Notes: generated by a model not told the origin, from the letters alone. A stretch of 64,000 bases of DNA from an uncultured Bacteroidaceae bacterium (GCA_944320955.1 CALUJL010000015.1:1-64000); one strand, 5' to 3'; positions 18,415 through 27,724 are shown, counted from the first letter of the stretch. Numbers and translations: made by a program.

Positions 18415-19491
18415 ATGAAAAAAGCCTTAATCACGGGAATCACCGGCCAAGACGGCTCCTTCCTGGCAGAATTCCTCTTGTCGAAAGGATACGAAGTACA
18501 CGGCATCCTGCGTCGCTCCTCTTCATTCAATACCGGACGCATCGAGCACCTCTACTTCGACGAATGGGTGCGCGACATGAAACAACAGCGCACCATCAAT
18601 CTCCACTGGGGAGACATGACGGACAGCAGCTCGCTCATCCGCATCATCCAGCTCATCCAGCCCGACGAGATCTACAACCTGGCAGCCCAAAGCCACGTGA
18701 AAGTCAGTTTCGACGTACCGGAATACACGGCCGACGCCGACGCACTGGGCACACTCCGCATGCTGGAAGCCGTGAGGATGCTGGGCTTGGGAGAAAAGAC
18801 CCGCATCTATCAGGCATCCACCTCCGAACTTTTCGGGAAAGTACAGGAAATCCCGCAGAAGGAGACCACTCCTTTCTATCCCCGCTCCCCCTATGGAGTA
18901 GCCAAGCAGTATGGCTTTTGGATTACGAAAAACTATCGCGAAAGCTACGGCATGTTTGCCGTAAACGGCATCCTCTTCAACCACGAAAGCGAACGCCGCG
19001 GCGAGAACTTCGTCACCCGCAAGATCTCCCTGGCCGTAGCCCGCATAGCCCAAGGCGAACAGACCAAACTCTATCTGGGCAACCTGGACGCACGCCGGGA
19101 CTGGGGCTACGCACGCGACTATGTAGAATGTATGTGGCTCATCCTGCAACACGAGACCCCGGAGGACTTCGTGATTGCTACGGGAGAAATGCACAGCGTG
19201 CGCGAATTCTGCACGCTGGCTTTCCGCGAAGCCGGCATCGAGCTGGAATGGCAAGGCTCCGGAGTAGAAGAAAAGGGCATCAATAAGGCCACGGGGCAAG
19301 TGCTGGTGGAAGTAGACCCGAAATATTTCCGCCCTTGCGAAGTCGAACAACTGCTGGGCGACCCGACCAAGGCCAAAACCCTATTGGGGTGGAACCCGCG
19401 GAAGACCTCGTTTGAAGAACTGGTGCGCATCATGGTGCGTCACGACATGGGCTACGTACACCAACACAAACTGGCCAAAGCTAAACTCTAA
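18415..19491 (+). CDS. gmd: GDP-mannose 4,6-dehydratase
   Basis: A short-chain dehydrogenase converting GDP-D-mannose to GDP-4-keto-6-deoxymannose. The 358-residue protein has the NADP-binding motif GITGQDGS (8-15), the STSELFG active-site serine/threonine strand and the catalytic YGVAK Tyr-x-x-x-Lys. The [11 protein letters not shown] substrate motif is also present. It is followed after 17 nt by fcl, together giving GDP-L-fucose for surface glycans and protein O-glycosylation. Confidence 0.96.
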   Translation: MKKALITGITGQDGSFLAEFLLSKGYEVHGILRRSSSFNTGRIEHLYFDEWVRDMKQQRTINLHWGDMTDSSSLIRIIQLIQPDEIYNLAAQSHVKVSFDVPEYTADADALGTLRMLEAVRMLGLGEKTRIYQASTSELFGKVQEIPQKETTPFYPRSPYGVAKQYGFWITKNYRESYGMFAVNGILFNHESERRGENFVTRKISLAVARIAQGEQTKLYLGNLDARRDWGYARDYVECMWLILQHETPEDFVIATGEMHSVREFCTLAFREAGIELEWQGSGVEEKGINKATGQVLVEVDPKYFRPCEVEQLLGDPTKAKTLLGWNPRKTSFEELVRIMVRHDMGYVHQHKLAKAKL

Positions 19492-19508
19492 TCCCGACTT
19501 TACGAACA

Positions 19509-20591
19509 ATGGAAAAGAACGCCAAGATATTCGTGGCAGGGCACCGCGGCCTGGTCGGCTCTGCCATCCTGAAAAACCTGAAAGAGAAGGGATACACCCG
19601 CTTCGTACTGCGCACCCATGCCGAGCTGGACTTGTGCGACCAGCAGGCCGTCGCCCGCTTTTTCGATGAAGAACGGCCGGAATACGTGTTCCTTGCCGCG
19701 GCCTACGTAGGCGGAATCGTAGCCAACAGCCTCTACCGTGCCGATTTCATCTACCGCAACCTGCAAATCCAGAACAACGTGATCTACAACTCCTGGCGCA
19801 CGGGAGTCAAGAAGCTCCTCTTCCTGGGCAGCACCTGCATCTATCCGCGCGAAGCCCCCCAGCCCATGACGGAAGACTGCCTGCTCACCTCCCCGCTCGA
19901 ATACACCAACGAACCCTATGCGCTGGCGAAAATAGCCGGACTGAAGATGTGCGAGAGCTTCAACCTGCAGTACGGTACGAACTACATAGCCGTCATGCCG
20001 ACCAATCTCTACGGCCCCAACGACAATTTCGACCTCGAACGCAGCCACGTCCTCCCGGCCCTGATACGCAAGATGCACCTGGGGAAATGCCTGCTCGCAG
20101 ACGATTGGGAAGCCATCCGCAAGGATTTCGACCGTTATCCCGTAGAGCAGACAGACGGGCAGGCCTCCCGGGAAGCCATAACCGCCAAACTGGAGAAATA
20201 CGGTATCTGCAAGAAAGGGGATAGCGTCTCCGTAGAAATCTGGGGCACCGGCGCCCCGCTGCGCGAATTCCTCTGGAGCGAGGACATGGCCGATGCGTGC
20301 GTGTTCGTCATGGAGCATGTGGACTTCAAGGACCTGCACGGGCCGGAAAAGGAAATCCGCAACTGCCACATCAACATCGGCACGGGCAAAGAGCTGACCA
20401 TCCGGGAGCTTGTCGGGCTGATAGCCCGCAAGGTGGGCTTCGGAGGGGAAATCGTTTTCAACTCTTCCAAGCCCGACGGCACGATGCGCAAGCTCACCGA
20501 CCCGTCCAAACTGCACCGCCTCGGCTGGAGACACCGGGTGGAACTGGACGAAGGCGTCGGACGCATGTACGACTGGTACTTGCAGAAATAG
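19509..20591 (+). CDS. fcl: GDP-L-fucose synthase
   Basis: A 3,5-epimerase/4-reductase completing GDP-L-fucose synthesis from the Gmd product. The 360-residue protein has [10 protein letters not shown] at the N-terminus, LGSTCIYP, and the catalytic YALAK (Tyr-x-x-x-Lys). It is about 40 residues longer than E. coli Fcl; the extra block around 200-235 ([15 protein letters not shown] region) is, to my knowledge, normal for Bacteroidales copies. Operon with gmd; terminator 14 nt downstream. Confidence 0.95.
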   Translation: MEKNAKIFVAGHRGLVGSAILKNLKEKGYTRFVLRTHAELDLCDQQAVARFFDEERPEYVFLAAAYVGGIVANSLYRADFIYRNLQIQNNVIYNSWRTGVKKLLFLGSTCIYPREAPQPMTEDCLLTSPLEYTNEPYALAKIAGLKMCESFNLQYGTNYIAVMPTNLYGPNDNFDLERSHVLPALIRKMHLGKCLLADDWEAIRKDFDRYPVEQTDGQASREAITAKLEKYGICKKGDSVSVEIWGTGAPLREFLWSEDMADACVFVMEHVDFKDLHGPEKEIRNCHINIGTGKELTIRELVGLIARKVGFGGEIVFNSSKPDGTMRKLTDPSKLHRLGWRHRVELDEGVGRMYDWYLQK

Positions 20592-20605
20592 CAACGACAC
20601 TTAAC

Positions 20606-20645
20606 AGAAAGGCCGGGATGTCGACGGACATCCCGGCCTTTCTAT
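20606..20645 (+). terminator. Intrinsic terminator of gmd-fcl
   Basis: A perfect 17-bp stem (20606-20622 with 20627-20643) with a GACG tetraloop. The flanking A and T runs could also serve htpG from the other side. Confidence 0.9.
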
Positions 20646-20686
20646 ATAAATATACCTATGAATAGGAAGCCTCCTTTTTTGAGGAC

Positions 20687-22738
20687 TTACTTGATCAGGC
20701 TGATACTGCGTTTCACAAATTTGTTCAGCGCCTCGCCTTTCAGCATGCCGTTTTGCAGCAGGGCCAGGTCGATGAGTTGCTTGACCGTATCGTTCTGTGC
20801 GGCAAAACCGGCATATACGGCATTCTTCTTCCCGCGCTCGGCAGAGAGGTTCTTCTCCACATCTGCCAGTTTGTCCTTGTCGGCCTGCGGCACTTCTTCC
20901 TCTTTCTTGCCTTTCTTGGCTTCTTCGAGTTGCTTTTTCTCCGCATCCAGCGCTGCTATCTGCGCATCGATCTGCGCCACTTCGCTGCCGCACGCCTGCT
21001 TTTCGGCTTCCAGCACGGACTTGATGAGCGGATGGTCGTGGTTCAGCACCAGATTATACATGGCCGGCATCTCGCCGTAGAAGGACATTCCGGCATTGAT
21101 GGCCGCCATCTCCTTCATCCGCCGCATGTATTCGCTCTGGGTGATCATCACCGGGGCCGAATCCTCGCCCAGCGATTCGGAAGAGACGTGGAACTCCGTC
21201 TTCTCCAACTGCGGGATCTGGCTGCGGAATGCCTCCGAGAGCGCCTCGGCCTCGCCCGTTTCGAGCGTAGTGGTTGCCGCGGGAGTCTCCTTGGCTATCA
21301 GCTTGTCGATCGTGTCGCTGTCCACGCGCACGAAACGCGACTTCTCCAGTTTCTGCTCCAGCATGTTGGCCAGAGCCGTGTCCAGCTGCCCGTCGAAAAG
21401 CAAGACGCTGTAGCCCTTGTTGCGGGCAGTCTCGATGTAGGCATATTGCTCGTCCTTGTTGTTGGCGTAGAGGTAGACGAGCTGTCCGTCCTTGTCGGTC
21501 TGCCCGCCTTGTATCAGCGTCTTATACTCTTCCTGCGTGTAATATTTCCCTTCGGTGTCCTTGAAGAGGGCAAATTTGACAGCCTTCTCGTAGAAATCGT
21601 CCTGGGTCAGCATCCCGAAGTGGATGAAGATTTTCAGGTCGTCCCACTTCTCCTCAAACTCCTTGCGGTCGTTCTTGAAGATCGACTGCAGCCGGTCGGC
21701 CACCTTCTTGGTGATGTATCCGGAGATTTTCTTCACGTTCGCATCGCTTTGCAGATAGGAGCGGGACACGTTCAGCGGGATGTCCGGCGAGTCGATTACG
21801 CCGTGGAGCAGCGTGAGGAACTCCGGAACGATGCCTTCCACCGAGTCCGTCACGTACACCTGGTTGCAATAAAGCTGTATCTTGTTACGCTGCAGTTCGA
21901 TGTTGCTCTTGATTTTCGGGAAATAGAGTATGCCGGTCAGGTGGAAAGGATAGTCCACATTGAGGTGGATCCAGAAGAGCGGCTCGTCGCTCATGGGGTA
22001 GAGCTTGCGGTAGAACTCCTTGTAATCCTCGTCTTTCAGCTCCGAGGCTTTCTTTGTCCACATGGGCACCGTCTCGTTTACGACGTTGTCTTCCTCCGTG
22101 TCCACGTATTTCCCGTCTTTCCACTCCTGCTTCTTGCCGAAAGCCACCGGCACGGGCAGGAAACTGCAGTACTTCTTCAGCAGGCCCTCGATGCGGCTTT
22201 TTTCGAGAAACTCCTTGCAGTCGTCGTCGATGTGCAGCACGATGTCCGTACCGCGGTCGGCCTTGTCGCACTCCTCTATGGTGTACTCCGGACTTCCGTC
22301 GCACGACCACTTCACGGCCTTGGCGCCTTCCTTGTACGAACGCGTCACGATGTCGACCCGCTTGGCGACCATAAACGAAGAGTAGAAGCCCAGCCCGAAA
22401 TGGCCGATGATGGCATTGGCATCGTTCTTATACTTCTCCAGGAAATCGTTTGCCCCGGAGAAGGCTATCTGGTTGATGTATTTCTCGATCTCCTCCTCCG
22501 TCAGCCCGATACCGCGGTCGGAAATCGTCAGCGTATCCTTGTCCAGGGAGACATGGATTGTCAGGTCGCCCAATTCGCCCTTGAACTCGCCCAGCGAAGC
22601 GAAGGTTTTCAGTTTCTGGGTGGCGTCGACCGCATTCGAGACTATTTCGCGAAGAAATATTTCATGGTCGCTATACAAGAATTTCTTGATGACGGGGAAA
22701 ATGTTTTCGGTAGTAACCCCGATGTTTCCTTTTTGCAT
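20687..22738 (-). CDS. htpG: Chaperone protein HtpG (Hsp90)
   Basis: Bacterial Hsp90, 683 residues. The N-terminal GHKL ATPase domain shows LREIVSNAVDA, DRGIGLTEEEI and GHFGLGFYSSFMVA. Middle and C-terminal domains are complete, with an acidic/Lys coiled stretch near 590-640 as seen in Bacteroidales homologues. The start at 22738 (MQKGNIGVTTENIF) is the conserved one; the frame stays open upstream through a repeat array and gives no conserved sequence. I could not identify a confident promoter in the 100 bp upstream. Confidence 0.96.
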   Translation of the reverse strand: MQKGNIGVTTENIFPVIKKFLYSDHEIFLREIVSNAVDATQKLKTFASLGEFKGELGDLTIHVSLDKDTLTISDRGIGLTEEEIEKYINQIAFSGANDFLEKYKNDANAIIGHFGLGFYSSFMVAKRVDIVTRSYKEGAKAVKWSCDGSPEYTIEECDKADRGTDIVLHIDDDCKEFLEKSRIEGLLKKYCSFLPVPVAFGKKQEWKDGKYVDTEEDNVVNETVPMWTKKASELKDEDYKEFYRKLYPMSDEPLFWIHLNVDYPFHLTGILYFPKIKSNIELQRNKIQLYCNQVYVTDSVEGIVPEFLTLLHGVIDSPDIPLNVSRSYLQSDANVKKISGYITKKVADRLQSIFKNDRKEFEEKWDDLKIFIHFGMLTQDDFYEKAVKFALFKDTEGKYYTQEEYKTLIQGGQTDKDGQLVYLYANNKDEQYAYIETARNKGYSVLLFDGQLDTALANMLEQKLEKSRFVRVDSDTIDKLIAKETPAATTTLETGEAEALSEAFRSQIPQLEKTEFHVSSESLGEDSAPVMITQSEYMRRMKEMAAINAGMSFYGEMPAMYNLVLNHDHPLIKSVLEAEKQACGSEVAQIDAQIAALDAEKKQLEEAKKGKKEEEVPQADKDKLADVEKNLSAERGKKNAVYAGFAAQNDTVKQLIDLALLQNGMLKGEALNKFVKRSISLIK

Positions 22739-22900
22739 ATCTGTTTCTTTGTTTTTATTGCATTTTACCGTTCTCCCATACAAAAAGAATGCCACAAAGC
22801 CGCTTCTGCCATTTTGGCGCTCCACGCCGGCCTTCCGGACACGGCTCCGATACGCCCCGGCCCTGCCCCTGTCCGGCAAAAGAAAAGAAGCGCCCCCGAT

Positions 22901-22985
22901 TTTGCGGCAGCGGTTTTCCGGAAAAGCGGCAGCACTTTTTCCAATAAGCGGCAGCACTTTTCCGGGAAAACAGCAGGGCTTTTTT
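22901..22985 (-). repeat. 22-bp tandem repeat array, 4 copies, between htpG and rplU
   Basis: Minus-form copies (GCGGCAGCACTTTT type) start at 22904, 22926, 22948 and 22970, an exact 22-nt period. The array lies in a 439-bp gap between divergent htpG and rplU, about 100 bp before the rplU -7 element. The rest of the gap shows no gene. Confidence 0.85.
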
Positions 22986-23059
22986 CCGCACCCTACGGCC
23001 ATTTCCCGCCGCCCGCTTCTTAAATAAGCAGAAAATCAGCCATTCCGCGTCCGCATCGC

Positions 23060-23090
23060 TTGCAGGAATAAAAGACAATGCTTACCTTTG
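23060..23090 (+). promoter_or_regulatory. Promoter of rplU-rpmA
   Basis: TTG (23060-23062), a 20-nt spacer, and TACCTTTG (23083-23090). The leader of about 80 nt contains a small hairpin (GCGGGT 23122-23127 with ACCCGC 23142-23147) that could be part of an L21-type autoregulatory leader; this last point is speculative. Confidence 0.6.
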
Positions 23091-23177
23091 CAGCCAATTA
23101 TTCCGCAAACGGGTAGAAAAAGCGGGTCCCGACCGGACTCCACCCGCCGGACCAACCTACAAATTATACTATAAATA

Positions 23178-23495
23178 ATGTACGCAATTGTAGAAATCAA
23201 CGGCCAGCAGTTTAAGGCAGAGGCCGGAAAGAAGCTCTTCGTCCAGCACATCCAGGGCATCGAGAACGGAAGCGACGTAGAGTTCGACAAAGTTTTACTG
23301 GTAGACAAAGACGGGACCATCACCGTAGGTGCCCCCACCGTAGAAGGCGCCAAAGTGGTAGCCCAAGTGGTTTCCGCCCTGGTCAAAGGCGACAAGGTGC
23401 TTGTCTTCCACAAGAAAAGAAGAAAAGGCTACCGTAAGCTCAACGGCCACCGCCAGCAGTTTACCGAGATCAGCATCAAGGAAATCGTAGCTTAA
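23178..23495 (+). CDS. rplU: 50S ribosomal protein L21
   Basis: A 105-residue L21 with the conserved start [15 protein letters not shown] and the basic C-terminal [19 protein letters not shown], which contacts 23S rRNA. Operon with rpmA, 24 nt downstream, the usual bacterial pairing. Confidence 0.97.
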   Translation: MYAIVEINGQQFKAEAGKKLFVQHIQGIENGSDVEFDKVLLVDKDGTITVGAPTVEGAKVVAQVVSALVKGDKVLVFHKKRRKGYRKLNGHRQQFTEISIKEIVA

Positions 23496-23519
23496 CCCGA
23501 GAAAAACACAGAAAGCACT

Positions 23520-23789
23520 ATGGCACATAAGAAAGGCGTCGGCAGTTCTAAGAACGGACGCGAATCAGAAAGCAAACGACTGGGCGTGAAAATCTTCGGC
23601 GGCGAGTTCTGCAAAGCCGGAAACATCATCGTACGCCAGAGAGGCACCGTGCACAATCCCGGCGAAAACATAGGCATGGGCAAAGACCACACCTTGTTCG
23701 CTCTCGTAGACGGCACCGTGTCCTTCAAGAAAGGCCGCGAAAACCGCAGCTATGTATCCGTAATTCCCGCCGAGAAGGCCGAGTCCTAA
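23520..23789 (+). CDS. rpmA: 50S ribosomal protein L27
   Basis: An 89-residue L27 beginning [16 protein letters not shown], the conserved N-terminal tail that reaches the peptidyl-transferase centre. It has no N-terminal extension of the Firmicutes kind, so no proteolytic processing is expected. Second gene of the rplU operon, followed by a terminator. Confidence 0.97.
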   Translation: MAHKKGVGSSKNGRESESKRLGVKIFGGEFCKAGNIIVRQRGTVHNPGENIGMGKDHTLFALVDGTVSFKKGRENRSYVSVIPAEKAES

Positions 23790-23814
23790 CCGGAAGGAAT
23801 CCGCACCAAACACC

Positions 23815-23862
23815 AAATTGCCCGGGAAGTCCGCAAGAGACGCTCCCGGGCAATTTGCTTTT
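23815..23862. terminator. Bidirectional terminator
   Basis: AAATTGCCCGGGA (23815-23827) pairs with TCCCGGGCAATTT (23844-23856), followed by GCTTTTTA. It lies between convergent rpmA and the Fur-family gene. Confidence 0.85.
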
Positions 23863-23878
23863 TACAGCCCCGGGCCGG

Positions 23879-24319
23879 TCATTCGGCCCCGGCCTTTGCC
23901 CGGCAGTCGGAGCACAATCCTTTCAACACATAGTTCACTCCCTGCAAGAGGAAGCCCTCGGGCAGAGGAACGATGGGCACCTGCTCGCACGGGAGGCAAA
24001 ACGTGCGGCGGCAGCGCTCACAGTAAAAATGGGAATGCATGTCGGCCACCGTGCAATCCGCCCCGCCGCCACACAACTCGTACTTCACCGATCCGCTGCC
24101 ATCGTCGATGTCGTGCACCAGATGATGCTCCCGAAACAAGACCAGGGTGCGGAAGATGGTGGACCGGTCCACGGTGTCCAGCGCCGTTTCCACATCCTGC
24201 AGCGAGAGCGGATTGTCCGCCTTCATCAGTTCCCTCAAGACCAGAATGCGCGTCGAAGTAGGCTTGACCCCCTTTTGAGCCAGCCGTTCCGTACAAAATT
24301 GCTCGTTGTCTGTCCGCAT
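23879..24319 (-). CDS. Fur-family transcriptional regulator
   Basis: A 146-residue Fur/Zur/PerR-type repressor. The winged-helix region contains STIFRTLVLFREHHLV, and the metal-binding region HSHFYCERCRRTFCLPC carries the typical His/Cys ligands. A C-terminal CSDC pair completes a structural Cys4 zinc site. Which metal it senses cannot be decided from sequence. A -7 element lies 31 nt upstream; the gene is divergent from the HU/SPOR operon. Confidence 0.88.
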   Translation of the reverse strand: MRTDNEQFCTERLAQKGVKPTSTRILVLRELMKADNPLSLQDVETALDTVDRSTIFRTLVLFREHHLVHDIDDGSGSVKYELCGGGADCTVADMHSHFYCERCRRTFCLPCEQVPIVPLPEGFLLQGVNYVLKGLCSDCRAKAGAE

Positions 24320-24350
24320 GGTGCGCTATGAAATTTGTCCGTTCCTGCGG

Positions 24351-24358
24351 CAAAGGTA
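24351..24358 (-). promoter_or_regulatory. -7 element for the Fur-family gene
   Basis: TACCTTTG on the minus strand, 31 nt before the start at 24319. Confidence 0.6.
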
Positions 24359-24383
24359 ATGAATCTCCCGCACAACACGGCCC

Positions 24384-24470
24384 AAAGCGCTGCAGGAATA
24401 TCCAAAAACATGCAGCGCAATCCGCAAACCGCGGCAGCACTTTTCGGAAAAAGCCCCGCATCTTTCAACA
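24384..24470 (+). repeat. 22-bp tandem repeat array, 4 copies of mixed form
   Basis: Reference bases fall at 24387, 24409, 24431 and 24453, exactly 22 nt apart. The third copy has the reverse-complement core (GCGGCAGCACTTTT) while the fourth has the forward-type core, so the form changes without loss of phase. It lies between the divergent Fur-family gene and the HU/SPOR gene. Confidence 0.8.
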
Positions 24471-24533
24471 CCGTGTTGATAAACTTCCCCTCACTTATCC
24501 CGCCGAAAAATTTCGGAATCAGAGGGAAAAGCG

Positions 24534-24541
24534 TATCTTTG
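24534..24541 (+). promoter_or_regulatory. -7 element giving a near-leaderless transcript
   Basis: TATCTTTG ends only 7 nt before the ATG at 24549, so the transcript should begin at or within a few bases of the start codon. Confidence 0.65.
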
Positions 24542-24548
24542 CCGCATA

Positions 24549-25622
24549 ATGAGAGAGTTGACAGCCCACATCGAAAATCTTCTGCTGACGAACGACTGCG
24601 TCATTGTGCCCAGCTTCGGCGGATTTGTGACCTATCGCCTGCCGGCCAAATGGGTGGAAGAACAGAATTCCTTCCTCCCTCCCGTCCGGACCGTAGGGTT
24701 CAATCCGCGTTTGCAGCTCAACGACGGCCTGCTCGTGCAGTCCTATATGAGTTTCTACGGCACCTCCTTCCCCGATGCCCACAAGCGCGTGCTCCGCGGC
24801 GTAAAGGCACTGAAGGAAAAACTCTACTCCGAGGGGAAAATCGACTTCCCCTCGCTGGGCACGCTGCGCCTCTCGCTCGACGGGAGCTTCCACTTCACGC
24901 CCTACATCGACGGGGTCAACTCGCCCGAGCTCTACGGCCTGGCCGAACTCCGCATACTCCCCTTGCGCATGGAAGAAGCGGAAACGCCGGAAGCAGCCCC
25001 CACGCGGGAAGAACCGGCCCGGGAAATCCCCTTCTCCCCTGCCGAAGAAGAAACACCGCGGCATCCGCGCCTCCGCCGCCTGGCGGGCGAAACCCTCCGC
25101 TGGGCCAGCGCGACCGCTGCCGCCGTCTTGCTCTTCCTGCTGTTCTCCACGCCCGTGAGGAACGTCCTGCCCGAAGATTCCTACAAAGCACAAGTCGTCT
25201 CCTCCCGCTTCTTCAGCGCGACCCGGCCGGAACCCGGGCAGGAAGCGCCCAAAGCCCGGCCTGCTTCGGCCGCCGCCCCGCAAGAGCAGAAGCAAAAGCC
25301 GGCCCCCGTGGAGACAACCTCCACGGCATACAAAAAAAGACTTGCCCCCAAAGCTCCTGCCGCAAAGCCCAGGCAGCCGGAAGCCCCGGCCTCGAAATAC
25401 TTCATCGTAGTCGCTTCGCTCCAAAAGACCGAATCCGCCGAGAAGTTCTGCCGCGAGCTCAAGGAAAAAGGCCATGCGCACGCCCGCATCATCCCCGGGA
25501 AAACAACGCAGAAAGTCTGCATCGACCACACGGCCGACGCCGACCGGGCGCTCACCCTGCTGCGGGAATACCGGGAAACCTACGAGGACGCCTGGATGCT
25601 GACCCAAGAGCCTGCGAAATAA
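24549..25622 (+). CDS. HU-CCDC81 and SPOR domain-containing membrane protein
   Basis: A 357-residue protein of a Bacteroidota family. The N-terminal HU-like (CCDC81 type) tandem fold (about 1-140) starts MRELTAHIENLLLTNDCVIV with PSFGGFVTYRLPA. A Glu/Pro linker is followed by one transmembrane helix (about 187-204, ATAAAVLLFLLF). A Pro/Ala/Lys-rich periplasmic spacer leads to a C-terminal SPOR domain (about 280-357, SKYFIVVASLQKTESAEKFC) that binds denuded septal peptidoglycan. It probably links cytoplasmic components to the division site. The start is fixed by homology although it sits almost at the promoter. First gene of a possible four-gene operon. Confidence 0.85.
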   Translation: MRELTAHIENLLLTNDCVIVPSFGGFVTYRLPAKWVEEQNSFLPPVRTVGFNPRLQLNDGLLVQSYMSFYGTSFPDAHKRVLRGVKALKEKLYSEGKIDFPSLGTLRLSLDGSFHFTPYIDGVNSPELYGLAELRILPLRMEEAETPEAAPTREEPAREIPFSPAEEETPRHPRLRRLAGETLRWASATAAAVLLFLLFSTPVRNVLPEDSYKAQVVSSRFFSATRPEPGQEAPKARPASAAAPQEQKQKPAPVETTSTAYKKRLAPKAPAAKPRQPEAPASKYFIVVASLQKTESAEKFCRELKEKGHAHARIIPGKTTQKVCIDHTADADRALTLLREYRETYEDAWMLTQEPAK

Positions 25623-25659
25623 GCGGAGCACAGACCAACCCTCTTATCCAGCACCGGTC

Positions 25660-26202
25660 ATGAAAAGAGTACCTTGTCCCAAATGCCAGCACCTCAACGC
25701 TTTCGACGAGACACGCTACACTGCCGGACAGACGCTCGTCTTTGTCTGCGAAGAGTGTAAGAAACAATTCTCCATACGCATAGGAACCGGCAAACTGCGC
25801 TCCAAGCCCCAGGAAGAGGACTGGTCCGAAGTGGAAAGAGCCGCCGTCGGCAGCGACGGATGGGGCTGCCTGATCGTCATAGAGAACGTATTCGCCTACA
25901 AACAGGTGCTCCCCTTGCGCGAAGGAGACAACCTCATCGGGCGGAAAGACTTGGGCACCTCCATTGACCTCCCCATCGAAACCAGCGACCGGAGCATGGA
26001 CCGCAAACACTGCCACCTCCTCGTTTCCCGCGACAAGCAAGGCCGCCTGCGCTACACGCTGCGCGACTTCCCGAGCATCACGGGCACTTTCCTGCAAAAC
26101 CGCCTCCTGGGCGACAAAGAACAAGCCCTGCTCCACGACGGAGACGTCATCACCTTGGGAGCCACCTCCCTCATCTTCCGCTCAGCCCGGCGCAACGGCT
26201 GA
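25660..26202 (+). CDS. Zinc-ribbon plus FHA domain protein
   Basis: A 180-residue cytoplasmic protein. The N-terminal CPKC...CEEC (Cys 6, 9, 30, 33) forms a small zinc ribbon. The rest is an FHA domain (about 70-175) with the phosphothreonine-binding elements NLIGRKD and SMDRKHCH. FHA domains read Ser/Thr phosphorylation; no kinase is encoded nearby. It follows the HU/SPOR gene by 37 nt, suggesting a joint role. Confidence 0.85.
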   Translation: MKRVPCPKCQHLNAFDETRYTAGQTLVFVCEECKKQFSIRIGTGKLRSKPQEEDWSEVERAAVGSDGWGCLIVIENVFAYKQVLPLREGDNLIGRKDLGTSIDLPIETSDRSMDRKHCHLLVSRDKQGRLRYTLRDFPSITGTFLQNRLLGDKEQALLHDGDVITLGATSLIFRSARRNG

Positions 26203-26241
26203 CCGCCCCACCCGCACCGTTCCACCCATTTCCCCAGAACC

Positions 26242-27213
26242 ATGAGAAAAATCCTCCTCCCCATCGCCATGTGCCTCGCCCTCCTTTCCCCTGCAACAGA
26301 AGCACAAGACCGGGCTTTCCTCTTCTCCTACTTCACCGGGCAGAGCACCGACGGGCTGCATCTGGCCTACAGTCTCGACGGACGCCGCTGGACACCGCTC
26401 AACAGAGGCCGCCCGTTTCTGAAACCCACCGTAGGAAAAGACAAACTCATGCGCGACCCGAGCATCTGCCAAGGCCCCGACGGGACATTCCACATGGTGT
26501 GGACCTCCAGTTGGACCGACCGAATCATCGGTTACGCCTCATCGGCCGACCTGATCCACTGGAGCAAACAGCAGGCCATACCCGTCATGATGCACGAGCC
26601 CCTGGCCAAAAACAGCTGGGCCCCCGAGCTGTTTTACGACGCCCCCTCGCAGACATTCTACATCCTCTGGGCCACGACCATCCCCGGGCGCTTCGAGGAA
26701 GTCCCCACCTCCGAGGCGGAAAAAGGAAACAACCACCGCATTTTCTACACCACCACCCGCGACTTCAAGACCTTCACCCCCACCCGCCTCTACTTCGACC
26801 CCGGCTTCAGCGTCATCGACGCCGCCATCGTGCGCGACACGGCACAGCAGAAATTCATCATGGTGGTAAAGAACGAAAACTCCAACCCTCCCGAGAAAAA
26901 CCTGCGCACCACCGTCTCCACCGACCTGGCCAAAGGCTTTCCCACCGACGTATCCGCCCCCATCACGCCGAAGTCCTACTGGGCCGAAGGCCCCTCGCCG
27001 CTCTTCGTGGGCGACACCCTCTACGTCTACTTCGACAAGTACCGCGACCACAAGTACGGAGCCGTGCGCAGCCTCGACCACGGCGCCACATGGACCGACA
27101 TCTCCGACTCCGTCTCCTTCCCGCCCGGCACGCGGCACGGCACAGCCTTCCCCGTAACCCGCGAGACACTCGAACGCCTGATCCGCTACACCCCGGAAGC
27201 CGGAAAACCCTGA
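26242..27213 (+). CDS. Exported glycoside hydrolase of GH43-like five-bladed propeller fold
   Basis: A 323-residue protein with a signal peptide (to about residue 21). Motifs of the GH43/GH117-type propeller are visible: MRDPSICQGPDG (candidate catalytic base Asp), SWAPELFYD, FSVIDAAIV (pKa-modulating Asp) and YWAEGPSPLF (candidate acid Glu). These support an active enzyme on arabinose- or xylose-containing or related glycans. The substrate is not predictable. It lies 39 nt after the FHA gene and is not next to SusC/SusD, so it is not in a standard polysaccharide-utilisation locus. Confidence 0.75.
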   Translation: MRKILLPIAMCLALLSPATEAQDRAFLFSYFTGQSTDGLHLAYSLDGRRWTPLNRGRPFLKPTVGKDKLMRDPSICQGPDGTFHMVWTSSWTDRIIGYASSADLIHWSKQQAIPVMMHEPLAKNSWAPELFYDAPSQTFYILWATTIPGRFEEVPTSEAEKGNNHRIFYTTTRDFKTFTPTRLYFDPGFSVIDAAIVRDTAQQKFIMVVKNENSNPPEKNLRTTVSTDLAKGFPTDVSAPITPKSYWAEGPSPLFVGDTLYVYFDKYRDHKYGAVRSLDHGATWTDISDSVSFPPGTRHGTAFPVTRETLERLIRYTPEAGKP

Positions 27214-27256
27214 ACATCCACCACTCCCCGCCCCGACAAAAGCATAAACCGCCACT

Positions 27257-27724
27257 ATGAAACCCCACTCCTTGAAAAAACTCCCCTACCTCCTCCTGGC
27301 CCTCTGCCTGCTCATCCTCCCCTCATGCGAGGAAGAAGACGAACGGGCCGAAGCCTGGTTCTCCGGCGTATGGTACGTAGTAGACTATTCCTACGGCTGT
27401 CCCTACGAATACAACGACACTTTCGTCTTCCGCCCCGACGGCACCGTCCGCATCCACGGCTGGTATTACGAAAGCGGCTACTGGGAAATCCGCTCCACCT
27501 CCGCCACAAGCCGGCTCTACATCTACTTCTCCGGCGAATACTCGCCCACAATCGTCGGAGAGTTCGACGATGTCCACCGCTCCTTCATCCGCTTATTCGT
27601 CGACGACCGCGACTACGGCTCCTATTGGCTCGTCCTCCAGCGGGCCCCCTACCGCCGTACCCTCCCCGAGAGCGGCAAGAAACCCGGCCGCCCCGGCAAC
27701 ACCGCCCCCGAAGCCGCAGCCTGA
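27257..27724 (+). CDS. Small lipoprotein of unknown function
   Basis: A 155-residue protein with a signal peptide and lipobox ILPSC (Cys 24), then acidic residues EEEDE that favour surface export in Bacteroidota. The mature part is a beta-rich domain (WYVVDYSYGCPYEYNDTFVF, GTVRIHGWYYESGYWEI) resembling lipocalin-like lipoproteins of this phylum. A Pro/Gly tail ends the protein. It lies 43 nt after the GH43-like gene. No specific family recognised. Confidence 0.6.
   Translation: MKPHSLKKLPYLLLALCLLILPSCEEEDERAEAWFSGVWYVVDYSYGCPYEYNDTFVFRPDGTVRIHGWYYESGYWEIRSTSATSRLYIYFSGEYSPTIVGEFDDVHRSFIRLFVDDRDYGSYWLVLQRAPYRRTLPESGKKPGRPGNTAPEAAA

Noticed and set aside
22755..23078. Open frames in the htpG-rplU gap, including a 5' extension of htpG
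   Set aside because: They translate the repeat array; the conserved HtpG start lies at 22738.
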